A DNA stretch of 64,000 bases from DATKDU01 sp035512595 (GCA_035512595.1 DATKDU010000207.1:5585-69584), one strand, 5' to 3'. Shown: positions 1-11,703, numbered from the stretch's first letter. Notes: generated by a model from the letters alone, not told the origin. Numbers and translations: made by a program.

Positions 1-311
1 CATCTCCGCCATGTCCGCCTTTTTGAGATAACGATCCGCAATCCGAAACGCCGCCACCCGCGGCACTGCCGCCTGGAGCACCTGCCCCGCCAGGTCCAGG
101 AACTCGCCCCCCAAGGAAACGTTCAGTCCGCCGCGCGCCGGCTGCGTGGACAGGACAAACGATTCGGCGGGGACGTGCAATGCCGCGGCCACCGGAGGCG
201 GGGCCAGCGCCGTTCCTTCCGCACCGTCCGCGGACCACTCGACGATGCCGCCGGTCGCTTCCAGCAACTCGGTAGTGAACTGCTTGACGTCGTCCTGCAC
301 GGTGGAGGCGG

Positions 312-315
<4 letters not shown>
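1..315 (-). CDS. Partial hypothetical protein coupled to the SNF2 helicase
   Basis: An open minus-strand frame runs from an ATG at 313-315 to the left edge without a stop, giving about 105 N-terminal residues. The ATG overlaps the helicase stop codon (ATGA), so the two genes are almost certainly one operon with translational coupling. The visible part begins MTASTVQDDVKQF and is acidic and Ala/Val-rich; later it holds an amphipathic stretch (EFLDLAGQVLQAAVPRVAAF). I see no signal peptide and do not recognise the family. Its coupling to a RapA/SNF2-type ATPase suggests a partner of that enzyme, but this is inference. The C-terminus lies outside the window. Confidence 0.7.
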
Positions 316-2186
<1,871 letters not shown>

Positions 2187-2442
2187 CCTGCTGATAGCGA
2201 GCCATCGCGGCGGCTGGCGATAGTCAATGTGGCTATGTTATGGCACGCTCGCCTGGGCCATACAAGACAGGATGTCGGTCGAAGGGGGTCGGGAATCGTT
2301 GCGGGCCGAAGCCTTCTCCACAGGCAAAGCGATGGGCCCGAAACGACGGAGGGCCCCTTGGCTCCCTTCCGCCTGACGGCAGGTGCGAACACAATGACGC
2401 TCAGCGCTGTCCCTTCAGTCAGCCAGTCGAACACCGTCTGCG

Positions 2443-3801
2443 ATGACGAACATGCCCCTAGCAATCTCGCGTATCGACACCCGCCGCGACGACGTCGAGG
2501 CGGCACTCGACGCCCTGCGCCGAAAGCTCAGCCCGGCGGGGAACGTCGTCAGCGAGGCGGGGCGGAAGAAGACGATCGAGGTCTTCGGCGAGCCGCTGTC
2601 GCCGCAACAAGTCGTGGAGCGGATCTGCGGCGACGTGCAGGCCCGCGGACTGGCTGCTGTGCTGGAGTATTCGCGAAAGCTCGACCGGGCGGAACTGACG
2701 GCGCAGACTGTTCGCGTCTCGACCCAGGAACTGGCCGCGGCACATGCCAAGGCGGAGCCAGAATTCCTGGCGACGGTCCGTCAGGTGCGGGACAACGTCC
2801 TTGAGTTTCAGCGGGCCATTCTGCACCGCGACGTGGAAGTGCGGAGGCCCGGCGTACTTCTCAAGCAGCGCTATGTGCCGCTAGCACGCGTCGGCATTTG
2901 CGTTCCCGGCGGCGCGGCGGCTTATCCTTCGACCGTGCTGATGACTGCCGTGCCGGCGCAGGCGGCCGGCGTCAAAGAGATCGCCATCGTGTCGCCGCCG
3001 ACCGCCAATGGGGCGAACAATCCCGACGTGCTGGCGACTTGCCACGAACTGGGAATTACCGAGATCTATCGCATCGGCGGCGCACAAGGGGTCGCAGCGT
3101 TGGCCTACGGCATCGACGGCGTTGAAAAAGTTGACAAGATCGTCGGACCGGGCAATCTGTTCGTCGCGCTGGCCAAGCGGCACGTCTTCGGCGAGGTTGA
3201 TATCGATTCGATTGCCGGGCCGAGCGAGGTCGTGGTGATTGCCGACGACTCGACGCGCCCCGATTTCACGGCGGCCGATCTGTTGGCCCAGGCGGAGCAT
3301 TCGCCTGGGGCGAGCATCCTGGTCACTTGGAGCGAGCGGATTCTGGAGGCGACGGCCGCTGAACTTGAACGACAAGTGGCAAAGCTTTCCCGCGCCGAGC
3401 TAACCGTCCAATCGCTGCGGGACTTCGGCTGTTTGATTCTCGTTCGCGACGAAGACGAGGCGTGCCGGATCACGAATCTGATCGCCCCCGAGCACCTGCA
3501 CATTGCCACCGATCATGCCGAGCGGTTGCTCGCCAAGATTCGCAATGCGGGGGCCACCTTCCTCGGCAATTACAGCCCGGTCGCCCTCGGTGACTATGCC
3601 GCCGGCCCGTCGCACGTGCTGCCGACCGGCGGCACGGCCCGCTGGGCATCGGGGCTGTCGGCCAACCACTTTTTGCGCTCCAGCAGCCTGATCCAGTACG
3701 ACTCCGAGGCGCTAAAATCCATCGCCCCGCACGTGCAGCGGCTGGCGGACAAAGAAGGACTGACGGCGCATCGGGCGAGCGTGGACGTGCGGCTGGGTTG
3801 A
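2443..3801 (+). CDS. hisD: Histidinol dehydrogenase
   Basis: The NAD-dependent, zinc-containing enzyme that oxidises L-histidinol to L-histidine in the last two steps of histidine synthesis. At 452 aa it has the usual family length. Diagnostic segments are present: VGICVPGGAAAYPSTVLM, the GPGNLFVALAKR segment, the IDSIAGPSEVVVIAD signature, LLAQAEHSPGAS with its catalytic Glu-His, and the C-terminal APEHLHI and GPSHVLPTGGTARW segments that supply metal and substrate ligands. Start is the first ATG; a second ATG three codons in (MPLAIS) is equally possible. It opens a his cluster (hisD-hisC-hisB) that is interrupted downstream by a two-gene HNH cassette. Confidence 0.97.
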   Translation: MTNMPLAISRIDTRRDDVEAALDALRRKLSPAGNVVSEAGRKKTIEVFGEPLSPQQVVERICGDVQARGLAAVLEYSRKLDRAELTAQTVRVSTQELAAAHAKAEPEFLATVRQVRDNVLEFQRAILHRDVEVRRPGVLLKQRYVPLARVGICVPGGAAAYPSTVLMTAVPAQAAGVKEIAIVSPPTANGANNPDVLATCHELGITEIYRIGGAQGVAALAYGIDGVEKVDKIVGPGNLFVALAKRHVFGEVDIDSIAGPSEVVVIADDSTRPDFTAADLLAQAEHSPGASILVTWSERILEATAAELERQVAKLSRAELTVQSLRDFGCLILVRDEDEACRITNLIAPEHLHIATDHAERLLAKIRNAGATFLGNYSPVALGDYAAGPSHVLPTGGTARWASGLSANHFLRSSSLIQYDSEALKSIAPHVQRLADKEGLTAHRASVDVRLG

Positions 3802-3834
3802 ATCCGACGTAGAATTGGTTTCGGAGGACTTGCG

Positions 3835-4110
3835 ATGTCAACTGCCACATCCACATCGGTTGGACATTCCATTTATAGCGACATCATCGCTGCGGCAGAG
3901 ACTCCGCTCAGCGAGGAAGGGGCGAACTGGATACTCAGCCTTCGCTTTCCCCAGGCACATGTCGATCGAATGCTGGTGCTGGCCGAGCGCAACAACGCCG
4001 GAAAGCTAACATCTGAGGAACGCGAAGAAATGGATCAGTATCTTCACACGGGTCACGTGCTTTCGATGCTACACGCCCTCGTCCGCTTGGCGCGTCGTCA
4101 CCAGGAGTAG
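3835..4110 (+). CDS. Small hypothetical protein upstream of HNH gene
   Basis: A 91-aa protein starting 33 bp after hisD and ending 12 bp before the HNH gene, with GGAGG seven bases before the ATG. It is predicted all-alpha: a 'SEEGANWILSLRF' segment, then 'HVDRMLVLAERNNAGKLTSEE' and a C-terminal 'LHALVRLARR'. No catalytic motif or membrane segment is visible. The spacing suggests it is cotranscribed with the HNH nuclease. It could be a partner or immunity protein for it, but that is inference from context; I do not recognise the family. Confidence 0.75.
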   Translation: MSTATSTSVGHSIYSDIIAAAETPLSEEGANWILSLRFPQAHVDRMLVLAERNNAGKLTSEEREEMDQYLHTGHVLSMLHALVRLARRHQE

Positions 4111-4122
4111 GCGAGCGCACGA

Positions 4123-4527
4123 ATGGAAACGACTCTCATTCGACTCGTCTGGAAACGTGCGGAGTCGTGTTGCGAGTATTGCCGTCTTCCCGCACACCAC
4201 CACGATCTCCCATCTTGCATCGATCATATCATCGCACGAAAGCACGACGGTCCGACGGAAGAGGCGAACTTGGCTCTCTCCTGCTATCGATGTAACGCAT
4301 TCAAGGGAGATAACATTTCGGGAATCGACCCCGAGACCGGCAAGTTGACACGACTGTTCCACCCGCGTCGGGACGCCTGGCGTCGCCACTTCAAGTGGGA
4401 CGGCCCGGTGCTCGTAGGACGAACTGCCGTAGGACGCACTACGATCAAAGTGTTGAACATCAATTCGCCGCAGCAGCTTGAATTGCGACAAGTCCTACTG
4501 CTGGCTGGCGGAATCGAATTGGCGTGA
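4123..4527 (+). CDS. HNH endonuclease family protein
   Basis: A 134-aa HNH nuclease-fold protein. The zinc-binding and catalytic pattern is visible in order: CEYCRLP (first Cys pair), DHIIARKHDGPTEEANLALSC (DH...N...C of the HNH core) and CYRCNAFKG (second Cys pair, then the second catalytic position region). Members cut double-stranded DNA, usually as stand-alone nucleases of mobile or defence origin. It lies with the preceding 91-aa gene between hisD and hisC, and its stop precedes the hisC ATG by about 30 bp. Both genes follow the his direction and may be read through from hisD. Whether it is a selfish cassette, a defence gene or a housekeeping nuclease is not clear. Confidence 0.88.
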   Translation: METTLIRLVWKRAESCCEYCRLPAHHHDLPSCIDHIIARKHDGPTEEANLALSCYRCNAFKGDNISGIDPETGKLTRLFHPRRDAWRRHFKWDGPVLVGRTAVGRTTIKVLNINSPQQLELRQVLLLAGGIELA

Positions 4528-4558
4528 GTATGCGATTGGCGGCTCCCAAAAACAAACT

Positions 4559-5617
4559 ATGACTTACTTCCGCGACAACATCCGCGCCATGGCCGGCTAT
4601 GTTCCCGGCGAACAGCCGCAATCCGGGAAGTTCATCAAGCTGAATACGAACGAGAATCCTTATCCGCCGTCGCCGCAGGTCGCGCGGGCCGTGGCGGAGG
4701 TGCTCGAGCGCGGGCTGCAAAAATATCCCGACCCGCTGGCCGACGCCTTCCGCACCCGGGCCGCCGAGGTGCTCGGCCTGCCGGGCAAGGACGGGATCCT
4801 GTGCGGCAACGGCAGCGACGACATCCTGACGATCTGCACGCGAGCGTTCGTCGGCGAAGGGGACCTGCTGCGATTGCCGTACCCCAGCTACATCCTTTAC
4901 AAGTCGCTGGCACAGATTCAAGGGGCACGGTCTGAGGAAATCCGCTTGGCGGACGATTGGTCGTTGCCGCCGGAGTTTGCCGCATCCGCCGACCGGCTGA
5001 AGCTGGCGTTTCTGCCCAATCCCAACAGTCCAACGGGAACGACGATCGGCCGCGAGGCGATCCTCGCACTGGCCGAGCGGCTGCCGTGCCCGCTGGTCGT
5101 GGACGAAGCGTACGTAGACTTCGCGGATTTCCACTGCGCCGATTTGCCGGCCAAGAATGAAAAGATCCTCGTCAGCCGGTCGCTCTCCAAGTCGTTTGGC
5201 CTGGCCGGCCTGCGGTTCGGGTTCCTGATCGGCCAGCCGCAGATCATCGAGCAGCTCATCAAGGTCAAGGACTCGTACAATTGCGACGCCCTGTCGATTG
5301 CCGCCGCGACGGCCGCCATCGACGACCAGGCCTGGCTCGCGGAGAATCGGGCCAAGATCGTCGCCACGCGCCAGCAACTGACCGACGGGCTGACGCAGCT
5401 CGGCATGACCGTCATTCCCAGCCAGGCGAACTTCGTCTGGTGCACCCATCCGTCACAGCCGGCAAAACCGATCTACGAGCGGCTCAAAGCAGAGCGCATA
5501 CTTGTGCGGTACATGAACTACGCGAACTGGGGAGACGGCCTGCGAATCAGCGTGGGGACGGACGGGGAGATTGAGGCGCTGCTGGGGATGCTCGCCGCAA
5601 TGCTCGGGAACAAATGA
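4559..5617 (+). CDS. hisC: Histidinol-phosphate aminotransferase
   Basis: A PLP-dependent class I/II aminotransferase of 352 aa that converts imidazole-acetol phosphate to histidinol phosphate. Family landmarks are the N-terminal KLNTNENPYPPSP, the cofactor loop GNGSDDIL, NPNSPTG, VVDEAYVDF, and the Schiff-base lysine in SRSLSKSFGLAGLRFGF. The open frame extends 27 codons upstream, but the ATG at 4559 (MTYFRDNIRAM) matches the usual N-terminus, and the extension overlaps the HNH gene. The stop codon lies inside the first heptad of a hairpin repeat that separates it from hisB. Confidence 0.96.
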   Translation: MTYFRDNIRAMAGYVPGEQPQSGKFIKLNTNENPYPPSPQVARAVAEVLERGLQKYPDPLADAFRTRAAEVLGLPGKDGILCGNGSDDILTICTRAFVGEGDLLRLPYPSYILYKSLAQIQGARSEEIRLADDWSLPPEFAASADRLKLAFLPNPNSPTGTTIGREAILALAERLPCPLVVDEAYVDFADFHCADLPAKNEKILVSRSLSKSFGLAGLRFGFLIGQPQIIEQLIKVKDSYNCDALSIAAATAAIDDQAWLAENRAKIVATRQQLTDGLTQLGMTVIPSQANFVWCTHPSQPAKPIYERLKAERILVRYMNYANWGDGLRISVGTDGEIEALLGMLAAMLGNK

Positions 5618-5692
5618 CCAATGACCAAGCACCAATGACCAATGCACCTTGACCAGAAACATTGGTCATTGGGACTTGGTCATTGGTCATTT
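5613..5692. repeat. Heptad tandem array forming a hairpin (AATGACC type)
   Basis: Left arm: consecutive 7-bp units AATGACC, AATGACC, AAGCACC, AATGACC. Right arm from 5661: ATTGGTC, ATTGGGA, CTTGGTC, ATTGGTC, the reverse complement of the left. The first unit overlaps the hisC stop. The arms could pair over about 30 bp in the hisC-hisB transcript and may modulate termination or stability, which is inference. Confidence 0.85.
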
Positions 5693-5704
5693 AGGAATTT
5701 CGCA

Positions 5705-6292
5705 ATGCCCCGCACCGCCACCATCGACCGCCAAACCCGCGAAACCCAAATCCGCCTGGAGCTGAACCTCGACGGCTCCGGCCAGGGTTCGTGGAACACG
5801 GGAGTCGGCTTCTTCGACCACATGCTCGAGCTCTTCACCCGGCACGGGGCCTTCGATCTGAACGTCGAGGCCAAGGGGGACCTGCACGTCGATCAGCATC
5901 ACACGGTCGAAGACGTCGGCATTTGCCTGGGTCAGGCGATCCGGCAGGCGCTGGGCGACAAGCAAGGAATCCGCCGCTACGGCCACTTCACCCTGCCGAT
6001 GGAAGAGACGCTCTGCACGACGGCATTCGACCTTTCCGGCCGCTACTACCTCGTCTTCCAGGCGCAGTTTCCCAGCGCCAGAATCGGCCAGTTCGACACC
6101 GAGCTGGTCGAGGACTTCTGGCAAGCCGTCGCCGCCAACGCGCTGGCGAACCTGCACATCCTCGTCCCCTACGGCCGCAATAGCCACCACATCAGCGAGG
6201 CGATCTTCAAATGCGCCGCGCGGGCGCTGCGGATGGCCGTGGAAGCCGACCCTCGCATGACCGGAGTGCCGAGCACGAAGGGGACGCTCTGA
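5705..6292 (+). CDS. hisB: Imidazoleglycerol-phosphate dehydratase
   Basis: The monofunctional IGP dehydratase of histidine synthesis, 195 aa and of typical length. It has the manganese-binding histidine clusters and signature motifs: [14 protein letters not shown], a [15 protein letters not shown] block, and near the C-terminus [14 protein letters not shown]. The start at 5705 ([11 protein letters not shown]) is chosen because the 21 upstream codons lie inside the heptad repeat. It is the third his gene in this cluster, 88 bp after hisC, with the hairpin repeat between them. Confidence 0.97.
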   Translation: MPRTATIDRQTRETQIRLELNLDGSGQGSWNTGVGFFDHMLELFTRHGAFDLNVEAKGDLHVDQHHTVEDVGICLGQAIRQALGDKQGIRRYGHFTLPMEETLCTTAFDLSGRYYLVFQAQFPSARIGQFDTELVEDFWQAVAANALANLHILVPYGRNSHHISEAIFKCAARALRMAVEADPRMTGVPSTKGTL

Positions 6293-6360
6293 TTGCGGAT
6301 TGCGTGCTACCGGCCGCTGCGGCATTCCTTCAGCGCTCCTGTTAGAAACTCCAGCAGTGT

Positions 6361-7353
6361 TCACGCTTTGGCCGCCATCTTGCTGATCCGCAATTGCCGG
6401 TCGTAGTGCGCCGTCGCGATCTGCATCGAGTCGGGCGACAGGTCCATGTCGCGAAACAGGCTCGGCAATTCGAACCGGTGGAACTCTTTGTTTGAGTCGG
6501 GCTTCCAGAAGAGCAGGTGCTTGCCCGCCGAGCCGCCGCAGCCGCCGACGAGCGTCCCGTCGGGCAGATAGACGACCCGCCAGATCGGGCCTTTGAGCCC
6601 CTCGGCAATGTGCTGCTGGGCGACTTTTTGCGATTCCCACTTAAACAGCAGCACCAGCGGCTCGAGGACCGCGCCGAGCGGGTTGGACGCTTTGTGCAGG
6701 CCGCCGCAGGCCAGGTATTTGCCGTCGGGGCTGAGGGCCATGCTCCGCACGCCGCCGAAATCGACCTGCTGTCCGCCGTTGTAGGAGTGCAGCATCTTGG
6801 CGTCGAACGAGCGGGCCAGCGTCCCGGCCGGCACGTCCCACTGCTTCACATTGCCGCGGAGATCGCCCGAGAGCAGAAACTGGCCCCCCGGATGCCACAG
6901 CAGGCTGTAAACCGGCACTTCGTGACCGGAAAACTCCTTGACCTTCGCACCGTCGGCCGCATTCCAAATCCGGACGATGCGGTCATTGCCGCCGGTGGCG
7001 ATCTGTGTTCCGTCGGGGCTGACCGCCAGGCAGCGGACCCAGCCTTGATGGGCGTCGATGGTGCGGGCCGGCTTGGGATCGTCGGCCGCCACCGGCCAGG
7101 AAATGAGCTTCCCTTCACTGCCGCCGGAGTAGAGCGTTTCGCCGTCCTTGGAGAAACCGAGGCACCAGACCCAGCTTTCGTGACCGGAAAGAACGATCTT
7201 TTTGCCGTCGGCGAGGGTCCAGCGCTCGATCTTGTTGTCTTCGGAGGAGGAGAAAACGAACCGCGACTGCGGCTCGAAACGGCAGGCGATCAGCGGGCTC
7301 TCGTGCTGCCACTGCGTGGCCAGGTGGGTCTGCGTCGGTTGGGGCGTGTTCAT
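6361..7353 (-). CDS. WD40-repeat protein
   Basis: A 330-aa beta-propeller protein built from WD40 repeats over its full length, with recurring GH...W...F/VSPDG...SGG...I..W blades, for example LSGHESWVWCLGFSKDGETLYSGG and SPDGTQIATGGNDRIVRIW. About seven blades can be counted, enough for one propeller. There is no signal peptide or other domain, so it is probably cytoplasmic and acts as a protein-binding scaffold. Planctomycetes have many such proteins of unknown partner. It is convergent with hisB; the next gene upstream on the same strand is DinB, separated by a repeat cluster. Confidence 0.9.
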   Translation of the reverse strand: MNTPQPTQTHLATQWQHESPLIACRFEPQSRFVFSSSEDNKIERWTLADGKKIVLSGHESWVWCLGFSKDGETLYSGGSEGKLISWPVAADDPKPARTIDAHQGWVRCLAVSPDGTQIATGGNDRIVRIWNAADGAKVKEFSGHEVPVYSLLWHPGGQFLLSGDLRGNVKQWDVPAGTLARSFDAKMLHSYNGGQQVDFGGVRSMALSPDGKYLACGGLHKASNPLGAVLEPLVLLFKWESQKVAQQHIAEGLKGPIWRVVYLPDGTLVGGCGGSAGKHLLFWKPDSNKEFHRFELPSLFRDMDLSPDSMQIATAHYDRQLRISKMAAKA

Positions 7354-7423
7354 AAACGGCGAGAGGTTGCGGCACGGCGCTGGGGTGGGAAGAAAGGCGC
7401 CGCACCTGGTGGGTTGTATGCTT

Positions 7424-7518
7424 GTAACCCGACGCGTAAGCGAGGGAATTGGCCCTGGTCACGCGGCCCTCGCTGACGCTTGCGGTTAGTAGCGGCCCTC
7501 GCTGACGCTTCGGGTTAC
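7424..7518. repeat. Dispersed repeat, three copies with inverted arrangement
   Basis: Three related units lie in the WD40-DinB gap: one forward unit (GTAACCCGACGCGTAAGCGA at 7424) and two in reverse (7465-7490 and 7493-7518; the last reads GTAACCCGAAGCGTCAGCGA on the minus strand). Forward and reverse copies can pair as a long hairpin. From memory, this repeat type is common in planctomycete genomes; its function is unknown. Confidence 0.8.
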
Positions 7519-7532
7519 TATGAGAGACCACC

Positions 7533-8033
7533 TTACCTTACCGGCGGCTTTCCCAGCAAGCGACGAATCAGGCCGATCTGCCCGGCGTGCAGAAATTCGT
7601 GGTGCGAGCACATCAGCAAGGCCCCGAGCTTGTTCGGAAATCCTTCGACGTAGGGCATGTCCACCGGCTCGCTCAGGGCAGCCTCGCTGACTTGCGGCAG
7701 CTCGATCATCACCTGCTGGTAAACGCGGTCGAACGTGCCGCGAATCTCCGCCGGCGGCGGATACTTGCTCGCGTCCGCATCGGGAGTCGAGCCCTTGCTG
7801 AACAGCTTGCGGAACGAGCTGCTCATCAGCTCCGCGTCGATTTCCTGCCGGCCGCGGATGCGAAACAAACAGAGCCCGTACTGGGCCATCGCCACGTGCC
7901 CCACCTGCCACGCCAGGTGGGTCGGCAATTGCGGCGGCATGGCGAACCAGTCGCGGTCCTCGATGCCCTCCAGGAGGGACGAGGTGTAGGTGCGGGCGAA
8001 CTGGATTTGGCGGATAGCGAGTGCGAGGCTCAT
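7533..8033 (-). CDS. DinB-family metal-binding protein
   Basis: A 166-aa DinB/YfiT-like four-helix-bundle protein. The family's three histidine ligands are visible: one in the N-terminal half (HLAWQVGHVAMAQY) and a pair near the C-terminus (MCSHHEFLHAGQIGLIRRLLG). Members bind a divalent metal; some are thiol S-transferases such as bacillithiol or mycothiol enzymes, and most are uncharacterised. Its start overlaps the stop of the upstream DUF4058 gene by 4 bp, indicating coupled translation. Substrate cannot be predicted. Confidence 0.85.
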   Translation of the reverse strand: MSLALAIRQIQFARTYTSSLLEGIEDRDWFAMPPQLPTHLAWQVGHVAMAQYGLCLFRIRGRQEIDAELMSSSFRKLFSKGSTPDADASKYPPPAEIRGTFDRVYQQVMIELPQVSEAALSEPVDMPYVEGFPNKLGALLMCSHHEFLHAGQIGLIRRLLGKPPVR

Positions 8034-8854
8034 GAACTCTTCGCTTCGCGGAGGAAATTTGCCAGCAGGACCGATTCCTCGTGACGGAGCGAAATCCCGG
8101 CGGGCTGGTCATACTCAAAATCAGCGTAGTATCGGGAGCGCCTTACGATGTCATTGACGATGGACTGCAGATCGATGGTCACGTCTTCGTCCGACGGCAA
8201 GAGCGGAATTCGCAGCTCGGGAAGCGGCAAATGCGAGTACGCCGGCAGGACTTCGCACTCAGGCACTCGCACTTTGCGGGAAACGAGGATGTAGTAGGGG
8301 CTTTCGGGCCAGGGTTCGCGCAGCAGCCGGCGGCGGCCGCCGCGCAGCAGGTCAAGCTCGACGAGATTTGCCGCTCCTTCCAGCAGCCACTCGCGCTTGG
8401 CGCTGTAAGCCTTCCACCCCTCGCTGCCGAGGCGCTTGTTCGTCGGTGACATGAGTTCCAGGCACGTCACCAGTCCGCGGTTCTTTTCGATTTCGCGTAT
8501 CTCGAGATACACTTCGCGCTCCTCGACCTCTGCGATCGAGTGCATCAAGAGGGCGTTGGGATTGACGGCCGCCGCGGAACCTTCCCAAGTCGGGGAGGCC
8601 GCCGAGGAACGCGTGAGTTGCACCCGCACATCGGGCTCCACGTACTTCACCGGTCGATCGGGGTCGGCAGGGTCGATCCAGTCGATGTACGTCCGCTCGT
8701 CGAGGCGAATGGCGTACCGCGGCGGCAACAGACCGGCCAGCGTCCGCTCCAAGTCCCCGATCAGCTTGTCGTGAAAGTCCCGCCACAGACCACGGGCCTC
8801 GATAAACGGGTCCATGCCGGGAAACGGAGAGCGGGTCATGCGGATTCGTCCCAT
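8030..8854 (-). CDS. DUF4058 family protein
   Basis: A 274-aa protein matching DUF4058, a family common in cyanobacteria and planctomycetes. The N-terminal signature SPFPGMDPFIEARGLWRDFH is present, followed by the 'LLPPRYAIRLDERTYIDW' region and a central acidic/aromatic 'CLELMSPTNKRLGSEGW' block. The central EL..P..K arrangement looks like a PD-(D/E)XK-type nuclease fold core, as in Uma2-like restriction-fold proteins; this is a suggestion only. Coupled by ATGA overlap to DinB downstream. Confidence 0.85.
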   Translation of the reverse strand: MGRIRMTRSPFPGMDPFIEARGLWRDFHDKLIGDLERTLAGLLPPRYAIRLDERTYIDWIDPADPDRPVKYVEPDVRVQLTRSSAASPTWEGSAAAVNPNALLMHSIAEVEEREVYLEIREIEKNRGLVTCLELMSPTNKRLGSEGWKAYSAKREWLLEGAANLVELDLLRGGRRRLLREPWPESPYYILVSRKVRVPECEVLPAYSHLPLPELRIPLLPSDEDVTIDLQSIVNDIVRRSRYYADFEYDQPAGISLRHEESVLLANFLREAKSS

Positions 8855-8923
8855 CGCGGTGCCTGTGACGTGCTCTCCATCTTAGCGTCCAGCCGACTCT
8901 CCGGCCAATGCACGCGGCTGAAG

Positions 8924-9103
8924 CTACGCCTCCTTCGCCTCGCGCCGCAGCGACTCCTTCAGCCGGTCGCGCATCCACTGCGAAAGGCTCAGGCCGCAGC
9001 GCTCGGCGCATTTCTGGAACTCGATCCGCTCCGACTCGGAAAGCGTCACCGCCACCGTGCAAAGCGGCTCGTCATCGGGCGGTTTTGCAGCAGGTGCTTC
9101 CAT
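8924..9103 (-). CDS. Small ribbon-helix-helix-like protein
   Basis: A 59-aa basic/acidic mixed protein whose core, VAVTLSESERIEFQKCAERC followed by GLSLSQWMRDRLKESLRRE, has the beta-alpha-alpha pattern of ribbon-helix-helix DNA-binding proteins. The strand 'CTVAVTLS', two helices and the hydrophobic 'LSQWMRDRL' are clear. The start at 9103 is preferred because the 22 codons upstream lie in a GC-rich palindrome and overlap the divergent gene's promoter region. It could be an autorepressor or an antitoxin-like protein, but no toxin partner is adjacent. Confidence 0.65.
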   Translation of the reverse strand: MEAPAAKPPDDEPLCTVAVTLSESERIEFQKCAERCGLSLSQWMRDRLKESLRREAKEA

Positions 9104-9167
9104 GCGGGTATTGTTGCCCGCCAGGCTTGCCCGGCAAGCGTGCCTCAGGCGTATCATGGAAGTCGCC

Positions 9168-10154
<987 letters not shown>

Positions 10155-10440
10155 AGCCCTGACCTTCGAGGCCGAATTGGAGTGCGTCGTCGAAGAGAAG
10201 TTTGACGTCGTCGGGCGGTTTCGCCTTGGCGGGGTCGAGCGAATCCGCCGCCGAGACACCTGCTGCCCGAGCAAGGAAGAGAGACAGGAAGATGGGGGGA
10301 CAGGAAAATGGGAGGAAGGGAGGAAAAGGGAAGCGCCATTTCTTCTTCATTTTCCTGTCGTTGATTTTCCTGTCTTCATTCCTGTCGCCGGGCGTATACC
10401 GGTGGGTCGGCGCGTCGCTACTGCTCCGCTGGACGCCACC
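10155..10440. repeat. Direct duplication of 11400-11695
   Basis: About 285 bp here align colinearly with 11400-11695: the upstream CCGGTGGGTCGGCGCGTCGC segment, the ACAGGAAAATGGG-type and TTTTCCTGTC-type blocks, and the DPAKAK coding stretch. The two copies have diverged by base changes and small indels, so the event is not recent. Confidence 0.8.
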
Positions 10441-11607
10441 CTACGGCAGGATCGGCTGTAGCACCTTCATGAACGCCTCGGCTTGCCGGTAAAAGCCCAG
10501 GTCGGTCGGGTGCGAGCTATCGACGGTTCCCTCGCTGTCGTCGCCGATCATGCCGGCGCCTTCGATGTAATAGAGGTTCTTGTCGCCGGCGGCTTTCAGT
10601 TCGCCATAAGCTTTCTTGAGTGCCGCCTGGTTGGTTTCGTTGCGCTCGCGTTTTCCGGGCAGCAGGAAGCCGTCGGTGTAGTTGCGGTCCTCGACCAGGA
10701 CGATCGGCGTCTCGGGCCGCTTTTCGCGGAGGATTTTCACCAGCGGCACGGTTCGCTCGGCGACCTGGTCGGCGGCCAGGTTGGGGAGGCAATCGATGAC
10801 GAAGGCGGACGCATCAATCTCGGCTAGAAGCTCGGCCACTTCCTTTTCCATTCGGCCGTTGCCGGAAAAACCCAGGTTGATCACCGGCCGGTCGAGCCAG
10901 CGGCCGAGGATCGCCGTGTGAACCATGCCGGGGCGCGAGGCACAGCCGCCTTGCGTGATCGACGTGCCGTAGAAGACGATCGGTTTGGCGTGCGCGGCGT
11001 CTCGCGGCGGCGCATTCTCGAGCGCACTCTCCTTGGGAATGCCGATCTCCAGCGATTCGGTGCCGTTGTAGAGGGGGAGGTAGAGTAGAAATTCGTGCTT
11101 GCCAGCGGGAATGCCGCTGACCAGTGCGACGGACGAGGTCTTGGCGGTCGGCGACTTGTTCGCCAGCCAGCGGGGTTTGCCATCCGGCAGCTTCACGTAC
11201 AAGTCCAAGCCGCTGACGCCCGTGCTCGGCATGTGCGGCATATCGAGCCGGTCGGAGGTGAGGGTCCAGCGGGCGTGGATCGTGGTCGCATCGGTCACGA
11301 ACCGCACGGCCAGCCCGGCGCTGTGGCGGCTCAGTCCCCACACTTCGGGCCGCACCTTTCCTTCGGCCCTTGCTGGCAGGCGGTCGTACGACGCTTTGAC
11401 GTCGGCAAAGCCTTGCCCTTCAAGGCCGAGCTCGAGGGCGTCGTAAAACAGCAGCTTGCCATCGTCGGACGGTTTGGCTTTGGCCGGGTCGAGGGAGTCA
11501 CCAGACCAACCCGTTGTGGCCAAGGTGAGGAAGAGAGACAGGAAAATGGGGGGACAGGAAAATGGGAGCAAGAAACGGAACGTAGGCCTCAAGTTCCTTT
11601 TCATCAT
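10441..11607 (-). CDS. Secreted SGNH/GDSL hydrolase
   Basis: A 388-aa secreted esterase-like protein. A Sec signal peptide (MKRNLRPTFRFLLPFS... hydrophobic to about residue 30) is followed by an N-terminal beta-sandwich region of about 150 aa and the SGNH hydrolase domain. Catalytic blocks are visible: block I FYGTSITQGGCAS with the nucleophile Ser, the block II glycine region NLGFSGNGRM, block III DCLPN, and the Asp-His pair in DSSHPTDLGF. Tandem ATGs at 11607 and 11604 are chosen because the upstream frame lies in a repeat. The signal peptide core is encoded by a repeat-like pyrimidine-rich block shared with a truncated downstream copy. Probably a carbohydrate or lipid esterase; substrate unknown. 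Confidence 0.9.
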   Translation of the reverse strand: MMKRNLRPTFRFLLPFSCPPIFLSLFLTLATTGWSGDSLDPAKAKPSDDGKLLFYDALELGLEGQGFADVKASYDRLPARAEGKVRPEVWGLSRHSAGLAVRFVTDATTIHARWTLTSDRLDMPHMPSTGVSGLDLYVKLPDGKPRWLANKSPTAKTSSVALVSGIPAGKHEFLLYLPLYNGTESLEIGIPKESALENAPPRDAAHAKPIVFYGTSITQGGCASRPGMVHTAILGRWLDRPVINLGFSGNGRMEKEVAELLAEIDASAFVIDCLPNLAADQVAERTVPLVKILREKRPETPIVLVEDRNYTDGFLLPGKRERNETNQAALKKAYGELKAAGDKNLYYIEGAGMIGDDSEGTVDSSHPTDLGFYRQAEAFMKVLQPILP

Positions 11608-11703
11608 CTTCCTGTCCTTTATTTTCCTGTCTTGATTCCTGTCGGCTGCCGTATTCCGGTGGGTCGGCGCGTCGCTACACCGCTTGACGCCAACGTACAT
11701 TTT

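Noticed and set aside
10281..10395. ACAGGAAAATGGG blocks as another heptad array
   Set aside because: The period is irregular, about 13-16 bp, and does not fit a 7-bp step.
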